DNA of 49,137 nt from Chitinispirillales bacterium (GCA_031283085.1 JAITCM010000027.1:1-49137); one strand, 5' to 3'; shown: positions 8,887 through 16,983, numbered from the stretch's first letter. Notes: a model not told the origin generated them from the letters alone. Numbers and translations are program-made.

Positions 8887-10181
8887 TGCGCAGCCGCGGG
8901 GAGGTGTACTCCTGGTGTCTCTACGACTGGGCTAACTCGGCTTTCGTTCTCACCGTCGTCTCCGGCTTCTTCCCGCTGTTTTTCAAGGGCTATTGTTGCG
9001 GCGCCGGTACGAGCGTTGTGGAGACCACGGTGCGTTTGGGCGTGGGGAACACCGTAGCGGGGGTTGCCATAGCGCTACTGTCCCTGATATTGGGCGCGGT
9101 CGCCGACGCCGGGAGCGGCAAAAAACGTTTCTTGCTCTTTTTCGCCGTACTTGGGGCGGTAAGCGCCGCTCTGCTCTTCTTTGCGGGCCAGGGAGCGTGG
9201 ATGCCGGCGCTACTCCTGTTCATACTCGGCAACATCGGTTTCTCGTGCTCGAATCTTTTCTATGACTCCTTGCTGATTGACGTGGCGGACGGCGAGAATA
9301 TGGACTTTGTGTCGAGTATGGGTTTTGCCTTCGGCTATATCGGCGGGGTCATACTCTTCACCTTTAATGTTTGGATGATGGTCAAGCCGGAGACATTCGG
9401 GCTTGGCGGCTGGGCCGACGCCGTAAAGGTCTCTTTCCTGTCCGTGGCGGTATGGTGGACGGTTTTCTCAATTCCGCTTTTCCTGTTCGTCAAGGAGAAG
9501 ACCCGCAGAGTATCGACACGTAGAAATTTTTTTACCGCCGTCGCCGATACGGTCGGCACAATAAAAAAGACATTCCTGGCGATAACGCGAAGAAAGGAGC
9601 TGCTGCTCTTTTTAATCGCCTATTGGCTGTATTACGACGGCGTAAACACATTCATACGAATGGCGGTAGACTTCGGGCTCTCAATAGGTTTCGGCCCCGA
9701 ATCTCTAATGGCGGCGTTAGTCACAACGCAATTGACGGCTTTTCCGGCGTCGCTGTTTTTCGGGTATCTCTCCGTCAGGGCGGGGGCGGGCCGGATGATA
9801 TTTGCCGGTGTGCTTATGTATTTATTGATAAGCGTCGCCGGTTCGCTCTTTATGCGTACAGAGGCGCACTTCGTCATTCTGGCGGCGCTTGTGGGTTTAG
9901 CCCAGGGCGGCATACAGGCGCTGAGCCGCTCGTATTTCGGAAAGTTGATACCGCCCGGGGAATCAACGGAATACTTCGGTTTTTACAACGTTGTAAGCCG
10001 CTTCGCAGTGGCCGGTCCTGCGGTAGTGGGGATGATAGCGATGGCCGCGAGGGGCGCCGGCGCGCCGGAGTCCGCAGCGTCGAGGGTCGGGATGTCGGCG
10101 GTGGGCCTGTTTTTCGCGACCGGGTTGATTTTTCTGCGTATGAGCCGAAAATCATGCGAGCGGGATATGACAGGGAATTAA
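8886..10181 (+). CDS. UMF1-family (Atg22-like) MFS transporter
   Basis: A 431-residue polytopic inner-membrane protein with about 12 predicted transmembrane segments. The N-terminal VYSWCLYDWANSAFVLTVVSGFFPLFF is the hallmark of the UMF1/Atg22-like branch of the major facilitator superfamily (PF11700). Further family signs are the loop LGAVADAGSGKKRFL after TM2-3 and the G-Q-G-G-I-Q-A-L-S-R-S block late in the protein. The best studied member, yeast Atg22, exports amino acids from the vacuole; bacterial members have no proven substrate. It starts at 8886, overlapping the stop of the preceding gene by one base, so both proteins are made together. A joint role in uptake or export of whatever the upstream exported protein handles is inference. 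Confidence 0.9.
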   Translation: MRSRGEVYSWCLYDWANSAFVLTVVSGFFPLFFKGYCCGAGTSVVETTVRLGVGNTVAGVAIALLSLILGAVADAGSGKKRFLLFFAVLGAVSAALLFFAGQGAWMPALLLFILGNIGFSCSNLFYDSLLIDVADGENMDFVSSMGFAFGYIGGVILFTFNVWMMVKPETFGLGGWADAVKVSFLSVAVWWTVFSIPLFLFVKEKTRRVSTRRNFFTAVADTVGTIKKTFLAITRRKELLLFLIAYWLYYDGVNTFIRMAVDFGLSIGFGPESLMAALVTTQLTAFPASLFFGYLSVRAGAGRMIFAGVLMYLLISVAGSLFMRTEAHFVILAALVGLAQGGIQALSRSYFGKLIPPGESTEYFGFYNVVSRFAVAGPAVVGMIAMAARGAGAPESAASRVGMSAVGLFFATGLIFLRMSRKSCERDMTGN

Positions 10182-10332
10182 GCAAAAATGTCGGGTAATG
10201 TCGTGTTGGGGACTGAAGCGGGGTAGCGGAAGGCAGCTTGCAATAAATATCATTATTGAAAATTGTTTTTGGTGAAAGATTATAGTATATTTATTTTATT
10301 ACTGTGACTTCAAATCTTACCGGAGAGCAAAA

Positions 10333-10836
10333 ATGACACCCGATGAGCAAAACGCTTTCTTATCGGCGGAGTACGCCGAATCTGTCCGCTATATGGACAA
10401 CGCCGAAGAGACGTTGAAGAGAGCGGGGAAACAAGACGACGGGTACTATATTGACGAAAAGTACGTCAAATCCGCCTGCGGAATTGCGCATTTGGGGGGT
10501 TTACGCGCCCTTGACGCGTGGCTTTTCATGAAAGGGATAGAATTTTCGAGCAAAAAGAAGCAAAAATCAATAGAATTTTACGAGTATACGATTGCCAGGA
10601 TAGATAAAAAATTGCTATCTTTCCTGAAATCCGCGTATGGTACTTTGCACTTGGCCGGTTATTATCACGGAGAAACGTGTATAGACACTATTAGAAATGG
10701 ATTTAAGGCCGCCTATCTCATCATCGACAAGATCAAGCCCGAAAACCCCGTCGACGTACCTGAGACTCACGGTGACAAGGTCAAGAGGATGTGGAATAAA
10801 CTGCTGATATCATTGGCGGTGATGTTTAGGTTTTAG
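10333..10836 (+). CDS. DUF5618-like HEPN-type hypothetical protein
   Basis: A 167-residue soluble protein, all-helical in appearance. It matches my memory of DUF5618 (PF18498): an N-terminal AESVRYMDNAEETLKRAGK helix, YYIDEKYVKSACGIAHLGGLRALDAWL, a KKQKSIEFYEYTIARIDKKLLSFLKSAYGTLHLAGYY block and a helix ending AAYLIIDKIK. Proteins of this kind, mainly in Bacteroidota, are HEPN-like and often lie beside small antitoxin-like genes; none is visible here. The C-terminal ~30 residues end in a hydrophobic segment (LLISLAVMFRF) that is not part of the domain. The ATG has GGAGAG 6 nt upstream. It stands alone, 151 bp after the transporter and convergent with the transglutaminase operon. Confidence 0.65.
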   Translation: MTPDEQNAFLSAEYAESVRYMDNAEETLKRAGKQDDGYYIDEKYVKSACGIAHLGGLRALDAWLFMKGIEFSSKKKQKSIEFYEYTIARIDKKLLSFLKSAYGTLHLAGYYHGETCIDTIRNGFKAAYLIIDKIKPENPVDVPETHGDKVKRMWNKLLISLAVMFRF

Positions 10837-10919
10837 GCGGGCGGTCGGGCGGCGGCTTTTTTAAATCTTTTCTATACTATTGACATATAATTGAGTCGGC
10901 CGCGATGGGGTATATGCCG

Positions 10920-11807
10920 TCACGAAATATTCATGCTCAAACCGACCGTCTGCGTCCCGCGGCACGCGCCGTTGAATACCCCGCGTTCTATCGAACAGTC
11001 GGCGAAGTCGCGGCCTCTGGATAAAGCTATGTAGCCTTCGTCTGTCAGTTTGTCGCGTGTGGGGTCTACGGCGCAGTATCTATCGCCGGTCCACGCCTCG
11101 ACCCAGGCGTGGGTTTCGCCGCAGTCGGAGGCGAGGCCGGCTACGTAGCGGCATGGGATTTTGTCCATACGCAACAGGGCGAGCAATATATGCGCGTAGT
11201 CCTGACAGACGCCCGCGCCGATGTCAAACGCCTCCGACGCCGTTGTTGTATTTGTGGTCGCGCCGCGTTCGTAACGCAGGCGGGCGTGGACGGCGTGAGA
11301 GAAGTGTTGAACGCGGTCTAACGCGTTGATTGTGGCGGAACGGTTTATATTATCGTTGATATTCTTGTTGATGCCGTCATTAATACCATTGTTGACACCC
11401 ATTCGGCTTCGACTTCGCTCAGCCATCCGGTCATTAATACCATTATTGACACCGTCATAAAAATCAGCAAGCCCGCGATGCGGGCGCGTCAATTCCGTCG
11501 GGTATAATAATACTCGCTGCGGCTCGTCGGACGATATGTACGGCTCGCCCGACACCTCCGCGACCCCCTCTGTTCCGAATCGGAACCGGCTGTGCGGGGC
11601 GCTGATATGCCCTGCCAGAACATCGTTGCCGAAACCGTCAACCGTCCGCCAAAGCGTGTCTGTCGGCGACGGGTCAATGTGCCACGACAAACTCTCTATC
11701 CGCTGCCTGCCGTCGCTCCGCGGCAGTATCCTCAGCAGAAAAGTATGCTCGGACGCGGGCGAAGAAAAAGCCAGCTCCGTTTGATATTGAAAACGAACGG
11801 TCTTCAA
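10920..11807 (-). CDS. Transglutaminase-like cysteine peptidase with bacterial transglutaminase N-terminal domain
   Basis: A 295-residue protein. The N-terminal ~90 residues are beta-rich and fit the bacterial transglutaminase-like N-terminal region (PF08379). The C-terminal half is a transglutaminase/arylamine-like domain with the triad Cys in GVCQDYAHILLAL, His in ETHAWVEAW and Asp in CAVDPT. Between them (about 125-165) is an odd low-complexity stretch containing two copies of GVNNGIND 18 residues apart plus further GIN/NIN units, caused by a DNA repeat at 11376-11453; the canonical family has only a short linker here. This family is regularly found next to circularly permuted ATP-grasp and alpha-E proteins, as it is here; the set is thought to make or process a peptide-like product. 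The start overlaps the alpha-E stop by 4 bp, so it is the last gene of the operon. Confidence 0.85.
   Translation of the reverse strand: MKTVRFQYQTELAFSSPASEHTFLLRILPRSDGRQRIESLSWHIDPSPTDTLWRTVDGFGNDVLAGHISAPHSRFRFGTEGVAEVSGEPYISSDEPQRVLLYPTELTRPHRGLADFYDGVNNGINDRMAERSRSRMGVNNGINDGINKNINDNINRSATINALDRVQHFSHAVHARLRYERGATTNTTTASEAFDIGAGVCQDYAHILLALLRMDKIPCRYVAGLASDCGETHAWVEAWTGDRYCAVDPTRDKLTDEGYIALSRGRDFADCSIERGVFNGACRGTQTVGLSMNIS
11376..11453. repeat. Direct repeat with embedded palindromic repeat motif inside the transglutaminase gene
   Basis: A 24-bp unit at 11376-11399 (GTCATTAATACCATTGTTGA plus CACC) recurs at 11430-11453 with one mismatch. The offset is 54 bp, or 18 codons, so the frame is kept. 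Between them, GGCTTCGACTTCGCTCAGCC (11404-11423) has GGCT/AGCC ends and looks like a dispersed bacterial repeat core. Weaker related units (ATTCTTGTTGATGCC) continue to the left. Confidence 0.75.
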
Positions 11808-12496
11808 GCGGCTTGCTCCTCCTCAAACAGACGGCTTAGGCTGTCGAGCACTTCGTCTAAGCGTGCCTTGTAACTCTCCTCTATCGCGAGGACCTCAACC
11901 AGCACCGCCAGATGCCGTGCGTTGCAGAAACCTTTGCGCACGCGCGAAAGCACGTGGCACAGCTTCTCGTACTCGCTGTTGATGAGTTTGTGGTCGTACG
12001 AGAATCTGAAATACAAATCAAGCCGCTCCACGAGTTTGCCGCACTTGACAATCGTCCGCGCCTCGCCGTTCGCCATTTTGTCGTCTACGCTGCCCCAAAA
12101 CGCGAGCAGGTAATCGATGGACGGCATCAGCGACAGGCGCGGGTTTTTGTCGCCGCGGCTCGCGTGGAAAGCGTCAACCGCGAGCTGGACGTAGGCAAGC
12201 GCCTCGCTGCCGATTACGTTCCGGCAGACAAGCGCGTTGTCGTGCGTGAAGCGAAGCGTCGAACTTACCGTGAAACATTCCGCGTCGTCGTACAGATACC
12301 CCCGTATGAAGCCGCGGTAATCGCCGTACCTGTCCTCAATTTCCAGTTTGCTCAGAAAATCTTTGTAAGAATCTTTATCCTTGTCGAGCGCTTTGTCGCA
12401 ATAATTGAAGAATATGTTGAGCGTGGTATAGGCGCGCTCCGCGTACCTTCCGAGCCAGTAAAGGTTTGAACTGTACTCTACCGAGATAGTACCCAT
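11804..12496 (-). CDS. Alpha-E domain protein
   Basis: A 230-residue helical protein of the alpha-E family (PF04168). It opens with ISVEYSSNLYWLGRYAERAYTTLNIFF, the characteristic N-terminal helix (NLYWLGRYxERA), and continues with DNALVCRNVIGSEALAYVQLAVDAF and FRFSYDHKLINSEYEKL. Typical members are about 300 residues, so this one is short. The family has no solved reaction and is known mainly from conserved clusters with circularly permuted ATP-grasp and transglutaminase-like genes. Here it overlaps the ATP-grasp gene by 19 bp and the transglutaminase gene by 4 bp, an order identical to that cluster. It is cytoplasmic, with no signal peptide or membrane segment. Confidence 0.88.
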   Translation of the reverse strand: MGTISVEYSSNLYWLGRYAERAYTTLNIFFNYCDKALDKDKDSYKDFLSKLEIEDRYGDYRGFIRGYLYDDAECFTVSSTLRFTHDNALVCRNVIGSEALAYVQLAVDAFHASRGDKNPRLSLMPSIDYLLAFWGSVDDKMANGEARTIVKCGKLVERLDLYFRFSYDHKLINSEYEKLCHVLSRVRKGFCNARHLAVLVEVLAIEESYKARLDEVLDSLSRLFEEEQAA

Positions 12497-13800
12497 GTGT
12501 CCTTAAACCCCCCTCCCTGCGAAGAATTGACAATGAACGACCCCTCCACGCGCGAGAAGCGGGTAAGCCCGCTTGCCCAAACGCGCGTGGCCTTGCCGGT
12601 CAGCACATACGCCCTCAAATCGGCTTTTCGGGGAATGACGCCGCCGTTCTCATCCATTATATCGAGGTCGATAAAATCAATGACCTCCTGCGATATGAAC
12701 CGCCTCGGCTCCTTTATGATGGTGGCCTTTAGTTCGGCCAATTTTTCCTCGGACAGACCGCTGCCGAATACCACGCCGTAACCGCCGGCCTCCGACACGT
12801 CCTTTATGACAAGGCGCCTGATGTTATCAAGCGTGAACTTCATGTCGTCTTCATAATAAGGCAGATACGTCGGCGCGTTTTGCAGTATCGGCTCTTCATC
12901 TAAATAGTATTTTATCATCTTCGGCACGAAATAATAGATACCCTTGTCGTCCGCGACGCCGTTGCCCGGCGCGTTGATGAGCGCCACGTTTCCGGCGCGG
13001 TAAGCGTCTACGATGTGCGGTACGCCGATAAGGGAATCCGCCCGGAACGTCATAGGGTCGAGGTACTCGTCGGAGATGCGGCGGTACACCGCGCCTACCC
13101 TCGCCTTGACGCCGAGGTAATCCTTCATATACAGGACAGCGTCCTCAACGGCCAGTTCCGACGCCTTGACGAGCAGCGCGCCCGTCCGCTCGGCTAAGTA
13201 CGAGTGCTCAAAGTACGCGGCGTTGTACCTGCCCGGCGTGAGGATGACGCTAAGCCCGCCGCGGTTCACGAAGTCCATAGTCTCGCGCAGCATATCCGAG
13301 TAGTTGCGGTTGTCCGCGACGTTGTTGTCGGAAAAGGCGTCGGGGTTGGCAATCCGGCACAGCTCCCGTGCTATCAGCGGGTAGGAGGCGCCCGACGGTA
13401 TGCGCAGGTTGTCTTCTAATATGTACCACGCGCCGTCCTTCGCCTGAACGAGGTCAATCCCGGAAATGTGGCTGTACACACCCGCCGCCGGGACAATGCC
13501 GCCACACTCCGGCAGGTACCCCTTGGAGATATAGACGAACTCCTCCGGCACGACCCTGTCGGCGATAATCGAGGCGCGTGAGTAGATGTCACGCAAAAAG
13601 CAGTTGAGCGCGTCTACCCGCTGGACGAGACCGCGGTCGAGCAGAGCGAACTCGTCGCGTGAAATGATACGCGGTATGGCGTCGTAAGGGAAGAGCTGTT
13701 CGATGAACTCCCCGTTCCTGTAAATACCGAACTTCACCCCGTACCGAGCCATGAGCCTGTTGATCTCGCGGGCGGTCGCCACAGTCACGGACATCTCCAT
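12478..13800 (-). CDS. Circularly permuted ATP-grasp protein (CP_ATPgrasp/DUF404-DUF407 family)
   Basis: A 440-residue protein whose motifs fit the circularly permuted ATP-grasp family (PF14403, formerly DUF404/DUF407). Seen are YNAAYFEHSYLA, VGAVYRRISDEYLDPM, NVALINAPGNGVADDKGIYYFVPKMI, RRLVIKDVSEAGGYGVVFG and a final basic KADLRAYVLTG. These supply the nucleotide- and metal-binding surface expected of an ATP-dependent carboxylate-amine ligase. The ATG at 13800 has a G-rich ribosome site upstream; the open frame extends to 13905 but that part would read through an intrinsic terminator, so it is not used. It is the first gene of a three-gene operon with alpha-E and transglutaminase-like proteins, a set proposed to form peptide-like compounds. 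The substrate is unknown. Confidence 0.88.
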   Translation of the reverse strand: MEMSVTVATAREINRLMARYGVKFGIYRNGEFIEQLFPYDAIPRIISRDEFALLDRGLVQRVDALNCFLRDIYSRASIIADRVVPEEFVYISKGYLPECGGIVPAAGVYSHISGIDLVQAKDGAWYILEDNLRIPSGASYPLIARELCRIANPDAFSDNNVADNRNYSDMLRETMDFVNRGGLSVILTPGRYNAAYFEHSYLAERTGALLVKASELAVEDAVLYMKDYLGVKARVGAVYRRISDEYLDPMTFRADSLIGVPHIVDAYRAGNVALINAPGNGVADDKGIYYFVPKMIKYYLDEEPILQNAPTYLPYYEDDMKFTLDNIRRLVIKDVSEAGGYGVVFGSGLSEEKLAELKATIIKEPRRFISQEVIDFIDLDIMDENGGVIPRKADLRAYVLTGKATRVWASGLTRFSRVEGSFIVNSSQGGGFKDTWVLSR

Positions 13801-13853
13801 CCCAATCACCCCCCCTACGGCGGCGGTATAAGCGGAATTAACGGCATAAACAC

Positions 13854-13894
13854 AAAAAAAAGAGCAACGGCGCCCTGTCTGAGCGCCGTTGCTC
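13854..13894 (-). terminator. Promoter-proximal intrinsic terminator (possible attenuator) upstream of the ATP-grasp operon
   Basis: On the minus strand GAGCAACGGCGC (13894-13883) pairs perfectly over 12 bp with GCGCCGTTGCTC (13873-13862), loop 9 nt, followed at once by eight T (13861-13854). It lies between a candidate promoter and the first gene of the operon, about 54 bp before its start codon. Confidence 0.85.
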
Positions 13895-13911
13895 GCGTAC
13901 TTCATACTATA

Positions 13912-13940
13912 ATAATAATATAATTTACCCTAAAAATCAA
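13912..13940 (-). promoter_or_regulatory. Candidate sigma-70-type promoter of the ATP-grasp operon
   Basis: On the minus strand TTGATT (13940-13935) and TATTAT (13917-13912) are separated by 17 bp. A start site near 13905 would put the terminator stem only about 10 nt into the transcript. There is no other minus-strand gene upstream that this terminator could serve. Confidence 0.5.
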
Positions 13941-14094
13941 CTGTTATCGTAATTTTTGTGTGAAAATGGCTTTTGGGGGGATTTGGAGCAACCTTGTTAT
14001 CAGCCCGTCAAAGGTTTTCAGCGGCGCGTGAACGGCTTAATATATATTTGATACGGTGGGTTTCACGGTTACTTTCATCTAAGAAGGAGATTTT

Positions 14095-14577
14095 ATGAGC
14101 GGATTTATCGGAAGGAGGTGGGCGCTGTTGGTTGCTGCGGTAGCGGTGATATGTTGGTTGGGTTGCGGCGACGGGGGCGAAGACGAATCAAATCCGGGTG
14201 ATGTCCCTGCTAACGGCGGCCTTGTTTGTACCGATGGCGAAGCGTGGGTAAAGTGTGAGGTGAGAGATGGAGTGGAATTCTGTATCGGCTATATTTTCAA
14301 GTCAAACAGCGAGTTGATATTTATAGAACGTGAGGCCAATGTTTGGTACAAATACACAGACGGCGGATATAATTGGCGGATAGACGGAGACACTTTGATT
14401 ATATACGACGATGAAAACGCAGGTATTGTCACTTACAGCTTAACCGATAACGCGTTAACTCTTACGTTTGAGGGACAGCCGCAAACGTATACCAAAAGGA
14501 GCGGCGTGTATCCGAGATTGACGAAATCTCGCGCAAATACGGATATGTCGAAATTTCTTTTGAATTTGAAGAAATAG
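14095..14577 (+). CDS. Small lipoprotein, hypothetical
   Basis: A 160-residue protein with a lipoprotein signal: basic RRW, hydrophobic LLVAAVAVICW, then the lipobox WLGC with the Cys near residue 24, followed by an acidic flexible linker (GDGGEDESNPGDV). The mature part looks like a small beta-barrel or repeated beta-strand domain (WRIDGDTLIIYDD...YSLTDNALTLTFEGQ), as in lipocalin-like domains of Fibrobacterota/Bacteroidota lipoproteins; that assignment is tentative. A very strong ribosome site, AAGAAGGAGA, precedes the ATG by about 5 nt. The gene stands alone between two leader regions. Function unknown. Confidence 0.82.
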   Translation: MSGFIGRRWALLVAAVAVICWLGCGDGGEDESNPGDVPANGGLVCTDGEAWVKCEVRDGVEFCIGYIFKSNSELIFIEREANVWYKYTDGGYNWRIDGDTLIIYDDENAGIVTYSLTDNALTLTFEGQPQTYTKRSGVYPRLTKSRANTDMSKFLLNLKK

Positions 14578-14740
14578 ATTCGTCATAAAACCTGTTTGGG
14601 CCATACCGAGACCACCATGTATTGCGTATAACATATATGCCATATACTGCATATAGATACAATTTACGGCCGATTACTTGTTTTTGCGCGGTTTGGGTTC
14701 TTTTTATTGGATTGTTCCGGGTAAATTTTTATAAAAAGCA

Positions 14741-14769
14741 TTGATTTTTGTTTCGGGAGATGTTATATT
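14741..14769 (+). promoter_or_regulatory. Candidate promoter of the PLP-decarboxylase gene
   Basis: TTGATT (14741-14746) and TATATT (14764-14769) are spaced by 17 bp, about 70 bp ahead of the start codon in an AT-rich leader. A second TTGTAA/TATATA pair follows at 14771-14798. The 264-bp gap between 14577 and 14842 otherwise shows only a 7-bp inverted repeat (14634-14655). Confidence 0.45.
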
Positions 14770-14841
14770 TTTGTAATAATGCGCGTTATAATTATATAAG
14801 TAAGGATAAAGAAAAAAAATATTACAAGGAAAAACATAATT

Positions 14842-15942
14842 ATGGAATTCAACCGCGTCCAGGAATTAGTCCAACAGCATGGCACCCCCGTTCTCTTCCT
14901 GTCCGAGGGCCGGACGAGGGAGTCCTACCGGAACCTTGCCGCCGCGTTGCCGGGGGTTGACCTCTACTACGCGGTGAAGTCCAACGCGCAGCCGGAGCTC
15001 ATATCAATATTTGACGGGGAGGGTAGCTTCTTCGACGTCTGCTCCAACGGCGAGATTGATGTCCTTAAATGTCTTGGAATCAGCGCGGAGCGCTGCATTC
15101 ACACGCACCCTATCAAGAGAGACGGGGACATACGCTACGCGCTTGACTACGGGCTTAACATATTCGTGGTTGACAACGAGGATGAGTTGCTAAAACTCGT
15201 CCCGTACAAAGACAGCGCCCGACTTCTCGTGAGAATGAGCATACAGAATCCGGGTTGCCTCGTAAACCTCTCGCAGAAGTTCGGCGTGGCGCCGGAGAAG
15301 ACTTTCGACCTGATAAAAAAGGCGCACGGAATGGGGTTGCGCGTATTTGGAATATCATTCCACGCCGGGTCGCAGAATGAGAACCCGCTCAAATACATTG
15401 AGGCGCTTGAATATTGTAAAGACATCTGCGGTAAGGCGGCGTTGGCGGGTATAAACATAGAGGTGATAGACATAGGCGGCGGCTTCCCGATATCGTACCT
15501 GACGCAGGTGTTGCCGATGGCCGCGTTCTGCCGGCCTATTGTCGATTATCTGTCGAGATACTTTACGAATTACAGGATAATAGCCGAACCTGGGCGTGTA
15601 TTGAGCGGCCCCACAATGACCCTCGCCGCCAAAGTGATAGGCCGCTCCTACCGCAACGGCGCGTGGTGGTACTACTTGGACGAAGGTCTCTACGGCAGTT
15701 TCTCCGGCAAAATGTTCGACCACGCCGACTACCCGATGTTTTTGACACGTCCGGGTGAGAGATACAACTCGGTATTGGCGGGTCCGACATGCGATTCAAT
15801 AGATGTGTTATACGAAAATATCAGCCTGCCGATGCTCGAAATAGGGGATACATTGGTCTTTGAGTCAATGGGAGCGTACACTACCGCGAGCGCTTGCAAC
15901 TTTAACGGGTTTCCCAAGGCTAAACTGGTAGTGGTTGATTGA
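14842..15942 (+). CDS. Ornithine (or lysine/ornithine) decarboxylase, alanine-racemase-fold type
   Basis: A 366-residue fold-type III PLP decarboxylase (Orn/DAP/Arg decarboxylase 2 family). The PLP lysine is K46 in YYAVKSN. SFHAGSQ, the phosphate-binding IDIGGGFP and EPGR are present, as is the catalytic Cys C317 in GPTCDSID. The length and the GPTCDS(I/M)D signature fit ornithine or lysine/ornithine decarboxylase, not DAP decarboxylase. It should convert ornithine to putrescine and CO2 in the cytoplasm. A spermidine synthase gene follows 165 bp downstream, supporting a polyamine role; a MITE-like repeat lies between them. The ATG is preceded by AAGGA about 12 nt upstream. No adenosylmethionine decarboxylase is in the window. 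Substrate choice between ornithine and lysine is not settled by the motif alone. Confidence 0.9.
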   Translation: MEFNRVQELVQQHGTPVLFLSEGRTRESYRNLAAALPGVDLYYAVKSNAQPELISIFDGEGSFFDVCSNGEIDVLKCLGISAERCIHTHPIKRDGDIRYALDYGLNIFVVDNEDELLKLVPYKDSARLLVRMSIQNPGCLVNLSQKFGVAPEKTFDLIKKAHGMGLRVFGISFHAGSQNENPLKYIEALEYCKDICGKAALAGINIEVIDIGGGFPISYLTQVLPMAAFCRPIVDYLSRYFTNYRIIAEPGRVLSGPTMTLAAKVIGRSYRNGAWWYYLDEGLYGSFSGKMFDHADYPMFLTRPGERYNSVLAGPTCDSIDVLYENISLPMLEIGDTLVFESMGAYTTASACNFNGFPKAKLVVVD

Positions 15943-15952
15943 CGAAAAAAAA

Positions 15953-16053
15953 CACCCCGGCGCGTTACGCCACCCATCCAACAAGGATGGGGAATTAAAG
16001 GCGGCGAGGTTGTTAAATTCCCCTCCCCGGAGGGGTATCCGAAGGGCGGGGTG
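15953..16053. repeat. MITE-like palindromic element between the decarboxylase and spermidine synthase genes
   Basis: About 101 bp bounded by CACCCCG (15953) and CGGGGTG (to 16053), an inverted terminal pair. Inside are two small hairpins, CCCATCC/GGATGGG near 15972-15990 and CCCCTCC/GGAGGGG at 16020-16035. It carries no gene. The shape and sequence resemble dispersed C-rich palindromic repeats; no second copy was spotted in this window. Confidence 0.6.
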
Positions 16054-16107
16054 GTATCTTTTGTCGTTGATTTTTATTATTGACATTAAAAATAAGGAAA
16101 GAACATT

Positions 16108-16983
16108 ATGAACGCATTCGTTAACTGCCCTATGGAAAACGAGACTTCCATCTGGCTGCAAAACTTAGTCTGCGGCCACTCCGGCCTCATCATCAAAGTC
16201 AAGCAACCCGTCTTCTGCGGTTCGAGCCCCTTCCAGAAGGTCGAGGTTTTCGACACCTACCGCTTCGGAATCACGCTCTGTCTGGGCGGGACGGTAGTGC
16301 TCACGGAGCGCGACTACGAGCCATACCACGAGATGATGGTACATCCGGCAATGGTGGCACATCCCCACCCAAAGCGTGTCTGCATCATCGGCGGCGGCGA
16401 CGGCGGGTGCCTCAAAGAGGTGCTCAAATACGAATCGGTTGAGCGTGTCGTTGTCGTGGAGATTGACAGCCTTGTCAAAGAGACGATAGAGAATTATATG
16501 CCGTGTTTTGCGGACGGATTCGGCGACCCGCGCGCCGAGGTGGTTATCGGCGACGGGTACGACTATTTCAAAGAGACGAATGAGAGCTTCGACGCTATAT
16601 TTGTGGATTCCTACGACCCGGGCGGGCCGGTGCGCAGTCTCGAGACCGCCGACTTCTTCAGCCGGGTTGCCGCCGCGGCGGGGGAGGACGGGATAGTGGT
16701 GGTGCAGACCGATTCGCCCATCCTGCGGGCCGATACCGTAAGGCGGACGATAGCAAACGTCTCGGCGGTATTCCGCCAATACAAACCGTATATCTGTACC
16801 CTGAGGTCGTTCCCGGAGGGGGTCTGCAGCTTCCTGATAGCGAGCAACAGCGTAATCGGGATTGACGGTATCAACAGAGAGAGATGCGAAGAGGTCGCCG
16901 GTACTTGTGAATACTATAATGAGGAGATGCACGCGGGAGCGTTTCTATTGCCGCAGGGTATCAAGATGTCTCTAAACTGTTGA
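16108..16983 (+). CDS. speE: Spermidine synthase
   Basis: A 291-residue aminopropyltransferase. It shows the N-terminal beta region with FQKVEVFDTYRFGITLCLGG, YHEMMVHPAM, the nucleotide-binding GGGDGG at about 95-100, the acidic VVEID after strand 2, GDGYDYF, and the catalytic region FVDSYDP with D167. All residues needed to move an aminopropyl group from decarboxylated SAM to putrescine are present. Usual DSTDP reads DSYDP here, a mild variation. The gene follows the PLP decarboxylase and is likely part of the same polyamine unit, although a MITE-like element and an AT-rich stretch separate them. AAGGAAAG precedes the ATG. The donor-making enzyme SpeD is not in the window. Confidence 0.93.
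   Translation: MNAFVNCPMENETSIWLQNLVCGHSGLIIKVKQPVFCGSSPFQKVEVFDTYRFGITLCLGGTVVLTERDYEPYHEMMVHPAMVAHPHPKRVCIIGGGDGGCLKEVLKYESVERVVVVEIDSLVKETIENYMPCFADGFGDPRAEVVIGDGYDYFKETNESFDAIFVDSYDPGGPVRSLETADFFSRVAAAAGEDGIVVVQTDSPILRADTVRRTIANVSAVFRQYKPYICTLRSFPEGVCSFLIASNSVIGIDGINRERCEEVAGTCEYYNEEMHAGAFLLPQGIKMSLNC

Noticed and set aside
14634-14655. 7-bp inverted repeat TATATGC/GCATATA upstream of the PLP decarboxylase
   Set aside because: Short and embedded in AT-rich sequence where such pairs arise easily; no further support for an operator.
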